Assembly: GCA_035048815.1 (NCBI GenBank)
Contig: JAUCBN010000003.1
Span: 20,072,001 to 20,136,000, forward strand
Direction of reading: 5' to 3'
DNA: 64,000 bases
Origin: Abelmoschus esculentus
Taxonomy: Eukaryota; Streptophyta; Magnoliopsida; Malvales; Malvaceae
In this document: positions 1 through 10,614 of the stretch, piece by piece
How the letters are laid out: every line of letters begins with the position of its first letter
Position numbering within the stretch: position 1 is the first letter of the stretch
Position numbers and translations under genes: made by a program
The notes under the pieces: generated by a model
Databases searched by the model: none
Told to the model about the DNA's origin: nothing
Seen by the model: the letters and a program-made list of their open reading frames with translations, nothing else

Positions 1-277
1 ATAAATGCCTAACGGCTAGTATTTTTAACAGTCATATTTTTAAAGCCTATATAAGCAGACTACCGCTGTGCATTATTTACTTTGCTTATGACATGCGAAA
101 AAAAGAGAAAAAGGTTACTACTGAAATCTCTTTTCCTTTCTATTGATTCGAGACGTGGGAGAGAGATTACAATGGTTGCTTTTGTTCGATTTTATAATCA
201 AAACTATAGATAGAAAAATAAGAAAATTCTCAAATTCATATTGGCTATTCTCCTTTTTTTTGCTGGAATTTTGCTTG
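1..277 (+). other. Left flank with TATA module shared with the neighbouring element
   Basis: No gene is supported here. Positions 1-80 closely match 4598-4680 inside the adjacent LTR element: both have the 'atgcctaacggct' core, a 'gtcatattttta' stretch, TATATAAG (here 48-55), then 'cattatttac'. After about position 80 the two copies diverge. The flank is therefore either a remnant of a related element or gene using the same promoter-like module, or the source of it. The last five bases, GCTTG (273-277), are the target-site duplication of the LTR element that follows and recur at 8424-8428. Confidence 0.6.
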
Positions 278-1626
278 TGATGAGTGCCTAAAAGGCAGTT
301 ATTTACTATCCTTCTCATGGTACTTTATGCATCTATTATACACCAACATAAAATGAAATATGGACTCTTTGCACAAATATTGGATATTTTGTTATCATTA
401 CTTACAAAGTCAATATTTATAGAGAATGCAGATATTATTACATATTCTGTACATGCAGGAATATCCAGGGCAGAAGCGGTAGTGAAGCAATAGTGAGGCC
501 GAGGCAGAAGACAAGGCCGCAGTAGAATCCAGTGTGGAAGCACCAATAATGGAGGCGCATTGAAAGATAAAAATATAGAGAACATTCTGGAAGATGCAGC
601 GCACCAATTGGACCAGGCTAGCGCGCTAAAAGCCCAAGTCAAAGACCAAGCAGGAAAACCCTTCTAGAAGGCAGTAAACTTGGAAATATCAGATCCCTTG
701 AAGAAGACTTGTTCCTTACTACAAGTTGAAGTCTATTTAGGAAAGGTTTGTCCTACGTTAAGACTATATATACCCTAGTCGGCCACATTCTTGATAGAGG
801 CGATTTTTAGAGAAAACCTTTCTCCCTAAGAATTGTACCTAAACGACAATATGTTCTAAATTTCTTAGGGATAGGTGAAGGTTGTCGATATTAGTGAGAG
901 GAGATTGATTCTTGTTTCTTTGTTCTTATGCAATAATAATATCAAAGTTTGCTTATCCTATTACCATTCTTTATTCTTGCATTCAAGCTCGAGAAAGAAG
1001 TTTACAAGTAATCTATTTATCTAGCATTGAGAGATGTAGATTCACGAAAGGGATAAGTACGGTGTTGTAGACACTAACTCAGCCTAGAGATAGGTTAAGA
1101 GTTTCAGCAGCTAAAAGAAGTGTTGGATTGGTTCGTGGTTATCGTTGATTTACGCTGAGAGGTATCGTCAAGGACTGGTCATCAACAGCACTTTGACTCA
1201 GAGATGAGCGGAGTCACTTACGGACACTTTGCTGAACTTTGACACCACTACCCAAGAGCAAGAGATTGTCGCGGTAGGGGAACACCAATGTTGCCGAGGC
1301 GGTATCTGCAGTACTGTCGAAGTAGTGTTGTGTGATTGCGTTGAACAAGAAGAAGATCAATTGAATCCACTAATTGACGCAACTGGATCCTACCCACTTT
1401 CTCTATATTGTCTTCAACCTTTTATTTTATGTTTTGTTATTTATATATTTAGTTAGTTAGACAAATTAACTTATCTGTGTTTTTACTTTGTTTTCAGGAG
1501 AAATGGAACAAGGGGAGACATATTAAGTATATCAATCCTTGTGGAGACGATACATGATATACTTATCATTTTATTACTTGGCGACGTGTACACTTGCACT
1601 CAATTGCGCTTTTATTACACGCATCA
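278..1626 (+). repeat. 5' LTR of the Athila-like element
   Basis: Direct repeat of 7076-8423, about 1.35 kb, differing by scattered substitutions. It begins TGATGAGTGCC and ends CACGCATCA. A TATA box (TATATATA, 765-772) probably drives element transcription. Small ORFs that appear on either strand within it are not conserved in the other LTR copies and are not treated as genes. Confidence 0.93.
765..772 (+). promoter_or_regulatory. LTR TATA box
   Basis: TATATATA in the first half of the LTR. The same box is at 7563-7570 in the 3' LTR, and a variant (TATAAATA on the minus strand, 32936-32943) is at the equivalent place in the solo LTR. Retention in three copies supports a role as the element's core promoter. 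The transcription start itself is not visible from sequence. Confidence 0.55.
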
Positions 1627-1632
1627 AGTTTT

Positions 1633-1650
1633 TGGCGTCGTTGTCGGGGA
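1633..1650 (+). other. Primer-binding site, tRNA-Asp type
   Basis: The 18 bases starting TGGCGTCG, six bases after the 5' LTR, match the complement of the 3' end of plant tRNA-Asp apart from changes of C to T. Athila-group elements are known to use this primer. The site fixes the element's orientation and the LTR/internal boundary. Confidence 0.85.
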
Positions 1651-1765
1651 TTGGAAACTAAATTTTGTTTTTCTTTATTTTCTTGCTCTTTAACTATTCT
1701 TTATCTAACTTTAATTCTAATTATTTATTTATTTTATTCTTTACTAACTTTGATTTATTTAGTTT

Positions 1766-3530
1766 ATGACCAGGGCAAACCCGAGTGGACCATTGTACGA
1801 ATTGGATCTTGAGATCGAACGCAAAAGACATCATCTGAGACGCAATCTGTTCCAAGTCATGGATAATCCACCAAGAGGACAAATTCCACCTGTTGATCAT
1901 AATGTACTGCCACCAGCAATGTCGCAGCATCCACTGCCGCAACCATTATCGAGGCAGCCCACTGTTAGAAACTATCTGGTGGAAGATCTAAACGGACTCA
2001 ACCCTAGTGTAGTCACCCCAGAAATCGAAGCAACTCACTTTGAGCTCAAACCAGTGATGTTCAACATGTTAACACAATTGGACAGTTTAGTGGGTCTGCT
2101 ACTGAAGATGCAATGAAGCATCTTAAATCTTTCATGGAAGTGTACAACTCTTTCAAGATTCAAGGAGTCCATGAAGATATTTTACGATTAAAATTGTTCC
2201 CTTATTCACTGAGGGATAGATCGAAAACCTGGTTAAATGGTATCCCAGCAGGATCTATAGGATCTTGGGAGGAACTCTACCGAGAATTCATTACGAGGTT
2301 TAACCCGACAAATCTCTATGATCGCATCCGTAATGAAATTACATCGTTCCGGCAAGATGAAGATGAACCGATGTATGAGGCATAGGAACGCTACTGAGAA
2401 TTGCTAAACAAATGCCCACTACATGGTTTTCCCTTGTGGATGCAAGTCTCCATGTTTTATAATGCTACCAATCCACAAGGATGATGCTAGACGCTTCCGC
2501 AAAAGGGACACTTTTGGATAGAGCACCCGCTGAGGCCATTGAGATTCTGAACAAACTTGCAAGGAACGATTTCCAATTTCCCACATCAAGGCGAGGAGGA
2601 ATGAGACGTCATGCCACAACCCATAAATTAGATACATCCAGTTCGATGGCAGCACAATTGACTTCTCTGACCAAGATGGTTCAGAATATGCAAGCCCAGA
2701 GAAACATACATGAGGTTAAGGCAGTTAACTCATCGGATTACATGCAAGATGAGGAGACCAGCCTATATGTTGGAAACTATAACAGAAACAATCAAATGAT
2801 GTCCAACAATTACAACTCATCCTGGAAAAGGCATCCAAACTTTTCATGGAGTAACCTTAACAATGCCTTAAAACCAATTAATCAAGCCCCTGGATTCCAG
2901 CACCTACCGCAATAGAACATTCAACAGCTCATGCCACAGCAGCAGATACAATAGCAACAGTCTCTGAATGCATTGGTAGATTCTCTCATGGCTTTTATGA
3001 CAAAAACTGATGCTTACATTACCAAGAATAGCCGCTTCATGAAGCGTACTGATGACTTCATGAACCAAACCGAGATGAGACTACAAAACCAGGAGGCCGC
3101 GATAAAATCTCTAGAAACCCAAGTTGGTCAATTTGCCCAACGACAAAACACTAAACCGTCAAGGGTTTTACCTAGCAATACTGAAGTTGCTAAGGTGTTA
3201 GGCCATGAGCAATGCAAGGTAATCACGACAAAAAGTGACCTACAATTAAAAGATAAAGAAGGGACCTCAACCAATAGAGTCCAACTAGAAAAGCAACATC
3301 ATGAGGACTCAGAAGCTAAGCAAGACCCTGCCGAGAGCACTGCCACGGCAACAGAACCAGAAGTATCAGAACCACCTACCGATGCAGCTGTAGATAAGTT
3401 CATTCCAAGTATTAAACTCAATATCCAAGGAAACCTGGAAGATATAAGACCACCACCTCCTTTCCCACAGAGGCTAAAGAAGCACAAACAAGACCACCAA
3501 TTTCAGAAATTCCTAGATATATTGAAGTAG
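1766..3530 (+). pseudogene. gag capsid polyprotein, Athila-like (broken)
   Basis: Structural gag ORF. The start at 1766 opens MTRANPSG, about 130 bases after the primer site. A capsid-type segment follows (about 2100-2400: MKHLKSFMEVYNSF, then KTWLNGIP and a W-E-E-L-Y-R-E-F run), as in plant gypsy gag. The frame is lost near 2100 and again near 2480. In-frame stops lie at 2383 (TAG), shortly after it, near 2913 (TAG), in the Gln-rich stretch near 2950, and at 3528 (TAG, directly before the protease part). Most stops are TAG where the context suggests CAG. A coiled-coil-like stretch follows (about 2990-3130). The CCHC zinc knuckle usually found before the 'NPNFSW'-type segment of Athila gag is not visible; the sequence runs from a Met/Gln-rich stretch straight into the Asn-rich YVGNYNRNNQ segment. 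Confidence 0.85.
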
Positions 3531-3542
3531 GTCCATATCAAC

Positions 3543-4142
3543 TTGCCACTAGTTGAGGCTATTGAACAAATTCCCAACTATGCCAAGTTCTTAAAGGACA
3601 TAGTATCCAAACAAAGAATGCTAGGGGAATTTGAAACGGTGGAAGCCACTAAAGGTTGCATGGTCATGTTGCATAATCGCATGCCACCCAAGCTAAAGGA
3701 TCTTGGATGCTTCACAACCCCCTGTGCGATTGGGGATGATTATAAAGGAAAGGCCCTATGCGACTTGGGAGCGAGCATCAACCTTATGCCCAAATCAGTT
3801 TTTCAAAAACTTGGAATAGGATGGGCAAAACCAACAACAGTACTGCTCCAACTTGCGGATCGGTCCTATGTGCATCCTGAAGGCAAAATTGAGGACATTT
3901 TATTGAAGGTCGACAAGTTTATATTTCCTGTCGATTTTCTTGCCCTTGATTGTGAAGCCAACGACAATGTACCAATCATATTGGGTCGATCTTTCCTTGC
4001 TACTGGACGCACCATCATTGATGTGGAAAATGGCAAGCTCACATTGCGGATAAATGATCAACAAGTCAAGTTGAACGCCTTCCACAATCTTCCAAATTCA
4101 TACACTCAAGCAGAATGTAAGGCTCTCCATACACAAAATTAG
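3543..4142 (+). pseudogene. Retroviral-type aspartic protease of the Athila-like element
   Basis: Continues the gag frame after one TAG and was probably part of the same polyprotein. It reads about 199 residues without interruption. The active-site loop is CDLGASINLMP (Asp in D-L-G-A), followed by the flap region and the second hydrophobic motif VPIILGRSFLATGRTIID, typical of Ty3/gypsy proteases in Athila and Tat elements. It would cleave the gag polyprotein in virus-like particles. The frame stops at 4140-4142 (TAG) soon after the domain, and no reverse transcriptase follows. In autonomous relatives the frame runs on into pol. The protease itself looks chemically intact, but its upstream frame is broken. 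Confidence 0.85.
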
Positions 4143-4597
4143 GGTACTAAAACATCCTGTCTGGGCAGCACACTCGACAGACTGTTCGGTAAATGAATAA
4201 AATCTAAAGGAGAAGCCGAATACACTGAAAGGACTGACCAACTCATGAAGAAAGATACGGGCCAGAAAGAGATAATGAAAGTGGGAGATGCATTTACATG
4301 CACTCCACAAGTAACATAATCTTTTTCCTTCCATTTTAATTATTATATTAGGGTTAGTTTATATATTATTATTTCAGTATTTTATGTTGTTATTTTTAGT
4401 AGTTTATGTTTTATTTTCAGTGTTTTTATTTTTTAGAATAAATAAAGAAACGAATACAGAAAAAAATTATGTCACAGCAGAAGGTCTGCTGCCGCGACAT
4501 TGCATTGTGTCAGAATCGCCAAATTCCTAACGGGCAGAAACAGTATAACGGTTCTCTACCGAGAAATCTGCCGCGGCAGTAACTGTGCATCAAGGCA
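4143..4597 (+). other. Non-coding spacer between the two ORFs
   Basis: A short in-frame tail after the protease, then AT-rich sequence with several T-rich runs (about 4320-4440), and a more GC-rich part with CAGCAGAAGG and CTGCCGCGAC motifs near 4470-4500. No reverse transcriptase, RNase H or integrase residues can be read in any frame. This is where pol would lie in an autonomous element. Confidence 0.6.
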
Positions 4598-4680
4598 GTA
4601 AATGCCTAACGGCTATTTTTTAACAGTCATATTTTTACAGCCTATATAAGCAAACTCATTGTTGTGTATTATTTACTCTT
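4598..4680 (+). promoter_or_regulatory. Putative internal promoter for the second ORF
   Basis: Contains TATATAAG (4643-4650), 173 bases upstream of the ATG at 4823. The whole module is repeated at 1-80, outside the element, with the TATA box preserved. Position and TATA context suggest a separate transcript for the second ORF. This is an inference; a copied leader without promoter activity is the alternative. Confidence 0.45.
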
Positions 4681-4822
4681 GCATTCCTACTAATTTTGCT
4701 TCTTTGAACAATCTTGCTCTCATTATCTTTCCAATCTCTTGAAATTTTTAGAACTCTCTGCATTCTTACCCGCATTCTTACAGCTTATTTTCAAGAACAT
4801 CTCATCAACATTCGAATCCTTC

Positions 4823-6179
4823 ATGGCAGCATACAAACACTTTGCCAATATCATCACAGTAGAACGTTTCCAAAGATCTTTCGTTGCACGATAGTTATGG
4901 GAGGAATAAGGATTCCAGCACACCATTGAAGAAAACTATGGCATCGACCCATTCTTGTTCGACAAGATCGAAGACCAAGATTGGAAAAATTTTTACCTCC
5001 AATCTCCTATAGCAAATGCCACAATTGTTAGAGAATTCTATGCGCATTATCCGAACAGGGACACGCTGTTCGTCTACTGTTAGAGCAAGCCAGTAAAGCT
5101 TGATGCCGAGGCAATCAATGATTACTACGACATTATCCTCATATACGATGAACATGGTGAATTTGCAGCCAATACCGAGGATTACGAGGCCATCAAGGAC
5201 GAACTTTGCTACGACAACACTCCATGGAAACCGGTGCCCATAGGGGTTGTGTAACAAGGCTCAACCTTAAACCCAAAGCCAAGCTTTGGTGCACATTTGT
5301 CAAACGACGCTTAATGCCCACCTCCCACAACAGCATAGTTGATAGAAGAAGATTGTTGCTCATTCATTCAATCATCAACAAAAGGACCATGATTGTTGGA
5401 GAGATCATTCTTCAAGAAATTTATGATTGCGGTAAGAAAGAACGAGGTCTATTATATTTCCCTAGTTTAATCTTTGCCCTATACATTGCTGCAGGTGTCC
5501 CTATAGAAGAAACCGATGAATACACAACACAAAGGCAAGCCTAGACAAGAGAATTCTGCCACAGAGTGATGGAATATCAAAGAGATTTCAACAACACTCT
5601 TGCCAACATGCTGATCCAAAATTTTCCCACCCATGGGATGCAGTTTCCAGAATTCCCTCCCAACATTTTCGTCACTGCCACACCATACACAGAGATAACC
5701 CCTGCCCCAGGGCCTCGACCATTCTTTACCGCAGGCCACAACAATAGTTTGACGCTGTCGGCCCATCCAGACCTGCAGGCATGGCCGCCGCATCATCCAA
5801 CAGCAGGTGGCCATCAAAAAGGAGAGTTGTGTTCAACTCTCCACCACAGAGTTCTATACCCATAGGCAGTTTATCTGAAGATAATCTCTCTAGATAGATT
5901 GATGAGTATGTCCATGAGAGCTCATCGCATACCCAAGAAAGAATACCAACTGCCGAGGTAGGGGGAGAAACAGAGGTGATGCATACAGATGAGGAAGAAA
6001 AAGGAGATGAAGTTATGGTCTCACTGCAGAAACAAACACCCACCAGAGTACAGCCGCCCCGGCATGCAAAAACACAGCAACCACCAGGACAAGGATCAAA
6101 ACAGAAAGCATCGACAGGAATACTTAGGTGGGCAGCTCTTTCCAGCAGCTCTTCTGAATCACAATCGGAATCTCTTTAA
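4823..6179 (+). pseudogene. Second ORF, plant-transposon-protein type (broken)
   Basis: Reads from ATG 4823 (MAAYKHFANI) through a segment rich in aromatic and acidic residues (FYAHYPNRDT, FDKIEDQDWKNFY), then a core with KLWCTFVKRRLMPTSHNS, LLLIHSI, and VGEIILQEI followed by GLLYFPSLI (5270-5480). This combination matches the domain of unknown function that accompanies Athila-group elements and is often annotated as 'putative plant transposon protein'. The tail is low-complexity and ends SSSSSESQSESL at 6179. In-frame stops near 4892, 4904, 5081 and 5542 are TAG or TAA, all explainable as former CAG/CAA. Frameshifts lie near 5240 and 5850. The function of this family is unknown; an envelope-like or DNA-binding role has not been shown. 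Related relics occur at 22401-22712/27459-27860, 52104-53480 and 59273-60040. Confidence 0.75.
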
Positions 6180-7060
6180 TCTCTGCTGCTTTACTATCCT
6201 TGTTTTCTTTTGCATGCTGTATATTTTGAGCATTGAGGATAATGCTTGGTTTGAGTTTGGGGGAGATTGTAGGTGCAGAAGCACTGTCAAGGCTACCCAT
6301 TGCCGCGGCATTACCATGAAAAGGGAGTAAATTTTTTTCTGAATTTTTTTTATAATATTCTCTTTTCTTGAATTTCTGTTTGTAATATTGCATTGCCCTA
6401 CATCAGCTTTGCTTTAGTTTACTCCTTTAAGGCTACAGAGATCTTTCTCCTTACCATGGCCAAGTTCTGTTTTGAAGGGATAACCATAGGATACTCATGT
6501 AATAAAACTTAGAAGCTTGTTTTAGGGTTAAAAAGAAAATAAACACTTTTTGGACTTGTTTGATTTAGGAATTCTTTTAATAAACTTAGGTGATAAAAAC
6601 TTAGAACCTTTTAGAAAAATAACTAGAGGTGTCTATCGCTGGCTCTAGTTTTGCTCTCCTTCGTGCTAGAGGTGCCCGAAACTGACTCTAGTATGTTAAA
6701 TAGGTGGTTAATAAGAAAATAAATAAATAAACAATAGAAGAAAATAAAAAACGCATATCTTGAGGTGCCCAAAATTGGCTTAAGACTTGTTGTTTTAAGG
6801 AGACAGCTTTAGTCCAAGATTCTATTTGTCTTGAACTTAGAGTTTATCTAAGAAAGCCTCGAATCAGCCTTGTCCATAAAATGCACATACGGACCTAGCC
6901 TTATAGTTTGTTTCTTAGTAAAAGTCCTTGGGTAAACTAATGGCTAAAACAGAGAAATAAACGTGACCATGGTGGGGAGAATAGATGGAAGAGTAAGACC
7001 ACAGGGGAGTAAAGTTCGGCAATTTGATGTTTTGCATTGCTTGAGGACAAGCAATAGTTC
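6180..7060 (+). other. 3' untranslated region of the Athila-like element
   Basis: Non-coding. A G-rich, purine-rich run at 6248-6265 (GAGTTTGGGGGAGA) resembles an extra polypurine tract. At 6623-6784 lie three 26-base inverted-repeat motifs, listed separately. The remainder is A/T-rich without readable frames. Confidence 0.6.
6623..6784 (+). repeat. Three related 26-nt hairpin motifs
   Basis: Units at 6623-6648, 6666-6691 and 6759-6784 share the form stem, GGTG-C/T-C, loop, stem. The outer arms are CTAGA/TCTAG in units 1 and 2 and CTTGA/TTAAG in unit 3. The third arm pair differs but still pairs in RNA through one G-U. All three are exactly 26 bases long. They may be conserved structures in the 3' UTR or simply an old tandem duplication. 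Confidence 0.55.
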
Positions 7061-7075
7061 GAGTTTAGGGGTATT
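7061..7075 (+). other. Polypurine tract
   Basis: The sequence GAGTTTAGGGGTATT directly abuts the 3' LTR. It has the purine-rich character and position of the plus-strand primer used in gypsy elements. Confidence 0.6.
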
Positions 7076-8423
7076 TGATGAGTGCCTAAAAGGCAGTTAT
7101 TTACTATCCTTCTCATGGTACTTTATGCATCTATTATACACCAACTTGAACTGAAATATGGACTCTTTGCGCAAATATTGGATATTCTGTTATCATTACT
7201 TACAAAGTCAATATTTATAGACAATGCAGATATTACTACACATTTTGTACATGCAGGAATATCCAGGGCAGAAGCGGCAATGAAGCAATGGTGAGGCCGC
7301 AGCAGAAAACAAGGCCGCGGCAGAATCTAGTGTGGCAGGACCAACAATGGAGGCGCATTGAGAGATAAAAATATAGAGAACATTCTAGAAGATGCAGCGC
7401 ACCAATTGGACCAGGCTAGCGCGCTAAAAGCCCAAGTCAAAGACCAAGCGGGAAAATCCTTCTAGAAGGCGACAAACTTGGAAATATCAGATCCCTTGAA
7501 GAAGACTTGTTCCTTACTACAAGTTGAAGTCTATTTAGGAAAGGTTTGCCCTAGGTTAAGACTATATATACCCTAGCTGACCACATTGTTGACAGAAGCG
7601 ATTTTTAGAGAAAACCTTTCTCCCTAAGAATTGTACCTAAACGACAATATGTTCTAAATTTCTTAGGGATAGGTGAAGGTTGTCGATATTAGTGAGAGGA
7701 GATTGATTCTTGTTTCTTTGTTCTTATGCAATAATAATATCAAAGTTTGTTTATCCTATTGCCATTCTTTGTTCTTACATTCAAGCTCGAGAGAGAAGTT
7801 TGCAAGTAATCTATTTATCTAGCATCGAGAGGTGTAGATTCACGAAAGGGATAAGTACGATGTTGTAGACACTAACTCGACCTAGAGATAGGTTAAGAGT
7901 TTCAGCAGCTAAAAGAAGTGTTGGATTGGTTGGTGGTTATCGTTGATTTACGCTGAGAGGTATCGTCAAGGACTGGTCATCAACAGCACTCTGACTTAGA
8001 GATAAGTGGATTCAATTACGGACACTTTGCTAAACTTTGATACCTCTTCCCAAGAGCAATAGATTGTTGCGGCAGAGAACAGCAATATTGCCGAGGCTGT
8101 ATCTGCAATACTGTTGAAGCAGTGTTGTGTAATTGCATTGGACAAGAAGAAGATCAATTGAATCTACCAATTGACGCAGCTGGATCCTATCCACTTTCTC
8201 TATATCGTTCTCAACCTTTTATTTTATGTTTTGTTATTTAATTATTTATTTAGTTAAAGAAATCAACTTATCTGTGTTTTTACTTTGTCTTTAGGAGCAA
8301 GGGAACAAGGGGAGACATATTAAGTATACCAATCCTTGTGGAGACGATACACGATATACTTATCATTTTATTACTTGGCGACGTGTACACTTGCACTCAA
8401 TTGCGCTTTTATTACACGCATTA
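7076..8423 (+). repeat. 3' LTR of the Athila-like element
   Basis: Copy of 278-1626, starting TGATGAGTGCC. It ends ACGCATTA, one C-to-T change from the 5' copy's CATCA. Small insertions and substitutions separate the two LTRs, so the insertion is not very recent. The target duplication GCTTG follows at 8424-8428. Confidence 0.93.
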
Positions 8424-8459
8424 GCTTGCAATTGATATTAAGCTCCTAAAATTGTTCGT

Positions 8460-9056
8460 ACATTTGCCTTTGATACTCTGCAATTTGGTCGGCCGATTGT
8501 CCTCTGTGTATCTCTGTGATATGTTGTTTTGTTTTTAGCCTCTGATTTTGATGTTTTTACTCTAACATTCACTGTTTTTGGCTCGTTCTTCGTACGAATC
8601 GGATAAGGGTTATTTTTGTTTGATGTACGTGGCTGTTGAGGAGGAGGGGGACCACCAGCGACAGCAACATCGATCGGAGAAGGCGAAGGGACCACGAGGG
8701 ATCTGTAACGTCGCTCGCGTGCAACCCACGCACGCGTGGAGGGACCAGAACACCGTGCGTGGGCGCGTGGGGTACTCCAGAAGATTCTTTACCTTATAAT
8801 CCTGGCCGTCAGATCTAAGTTAGATCCAACGGATGTGGGCATGCGGCTGCAAAGGATAAGAAGGGTTAATCAATTAGGGTTTTTAATGTTTAATTATTAG
8901 ATGGGCTTAATGTGGGCTTTGAAATTAATTCCCTGGGCTTGGTGTATTTTAATTCGGACCTTGTAATTTATTATTATTGGAATGTTATATATTTATTAAG
9001 TGGGTTATTCATTTATAAAGTTTGGGTTTTTTATTCTTTTATTTATTTTGCCTTTA

Positions 9057-9099
<43 letters not shown>

Positions 9100-9768
9100 G
9101 TGTAAAACGTAATTAAATGAAAAGAAAAAGAAATATGTACATACACGTAAAGGAAAAAAGAGAACGAAATAAAATATAAAATTAGTGATATTTTTGGTTT
9201 TTTAAATAATAATAATAATAATAAAATAATAATAAGATAATATTAATAATAATAGTTACGAATAATAATAAAATAAAAAAAGATAATAATAATATAATAA
9301 TATTTAATAATAGATAACAACTATGAGACGTGTATAAAAGAAATAAATTAGTAGCACATATATATTTTAGTTTATAAAGGAAATAACAACATAATTAATA
9401 ATAATGGAATAAAGTTGAACAAAAGAAACAAATGCAAAAATTAAACGAAAATAGATAAAAAGAAACATAAAATATGTGTACAAAAATAAATAAGTGAAAA
9501 TATAATGTTTTTGAATTTTTAGAATGTAAGAAATATTTAGAATATATAATAACTTAATGAATGGTAATATTTTTTTATTTTTATAAAATAATGCATGAAC
9601 TAAGAGAATATACTTCTTTTTTGGATTTTATTTAAATGATATAAACAAACAAATTAAGAAAGCAATATATTTGCGCACTTTTTGGATTAATTGTTTCAAG
9701 CCCATTATTTAAAATTAAAACGAAAATTAAACCCTGTTTTAGCACTCCAAATAAAATTAGTGATTACA
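8460..9768 (-). repeat. Relic LTR (minus strand), copy 1 of a family also at 14690
   Basis: Shares with 14690-15535 a GC-richer block (GTACGTGG, GAGGGGGACCACC, CGATCGGA, ATCCAACGG, then GGGCTT-type motifs), an A/T-rich middle and the same terminus. On the minus strand the terminus reads TGTAATCACTAATTTTAT here and TGTAGTCACTAATTTTAT there. A TG start and a conserved end suggest LTRs read on the minus strand. The other boundary is not clear because the Athila-like element is inserted close by. No internal coding region follows either copy. Confidence 0.5.
9063..9099. repeat. ATA/AAT trinucleotide microsatellite
   Basis: About a dozen uninterrupted repeats of the trinucleotide AAT within the A/T-rich part of the relic LTR. 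Further short imperfect AAT runs occur to about 9310. Confidence 0.9.
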
Positions 9769-10614
9769 AATAAATTAATGTTTAAAATAAAAAATGTGAA
9801 TTGAGTAAGGAAATAAAAACATTTGTCCCACATTGATAGAATAGAGATCATAGGGAGTGTTTGAATACACTTACCTACTTGATTATAAGATATTTGCATG
9901 ATATGATGGTGCAAATGATCAAATTGATTAAACTTTTTTATAAATCTAAAGATTTTTTACTCATTTTAAAATTATCTTTTATTATAAATAATTTATCTTT
10001 TTGAATATTCTAAATTTAAAGGATATATTTTTTATTTCCTTAAATTCAAATACTAAAAAGGTAATAACTTAAATTCACGAAAATATATACATTCTAATAA
10101 GGTATTAAAATTGATTATTTTGAATTAAAACAGGTAGAGAATCGATGGCTATTAATACGAAATATTTTTTTTATATTTTCCCTCTTCCACTAACTTATAA
10201 ATAAAGAGCAATTTTTATTTTTTAGAAAAATTAGAAAATGATTTTTGTGTCCTCCAATATTTTCGATGATTTGTAAAGATAAGAGAATAGTTCATGATCT
10301 TTAAAGTATTGTCACTGGAAATATCATTTTATTGTTTCTTGGGAGACTGATAGCCAAAAAACTCAAGCATTTTAGAATAGTCGAAATTTGTCTTAAAGAA
10401 ATTACATAGTTATAGGCATGTTTTTTATTGGTTTTACATTTCAAATCGATTTGATTATAAATATTTTGTATTTGTCTAATTTATTTATTATGAGCGATTT
10501 ATAATATCAATATTTGATTTTATTATTTATTATTTTATTCTTGGATTAACGATTTTATAACAAAGATTTGTTCGCACTTTTTCTTAATCCTTTGTGGTGA
10601 GGCTTGAGGGGTCT
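9769..10614. other. AT-rich spacer
   Basis: Very A/T-rich sequence with no readable coding frame, no long repeat and no recognisable element boundary. I see nothing further to annotate. Confidence 0.5.

Larger units (their letters stand above)
278..8423 (+). mobile_element. Complete Athila-like LTR retrotransposon lacking RT and integrase
   Basis: Two near-identical long terminal repeats (278-1626 and 7076-8423) bound an internal region of about 5.4 kb. The element starts TGATGAG and ends ATCA (5' copy) or ATTA (3' copy, mutated). A perfect 5-bp duplication GCTTG lies at 273-277 and 8424-8428, so both ends are exact. The primer site matches tRNA-Asp, as in Athila-group gypsy elements. The internal region encodes gag and an aspartic protease, then after a non-coding spacer a second ORF of the plant-transposon-protein type. 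No reverse transcriptase, RNase H or integrase motif is visible in any frame, so the copy would depend on enzymes from another element. Both ORFs are broken by frameshifts and stops. LTRs of the same or a related family occur alone at 32047-33430 and 10615-12485. Confidence 0.92.

Noticed and set aside
1229..1456. 75-codon ORF in the first LTR
   Set aside because: Interrupted in the other LTR copy (7076-8423); no domain.
8438..8799. ORFs of 85 and 73 codons on opposite strands
   Set aside because: Same reason: composition effect of the GC-rich LTR block, low-complexity peptides.
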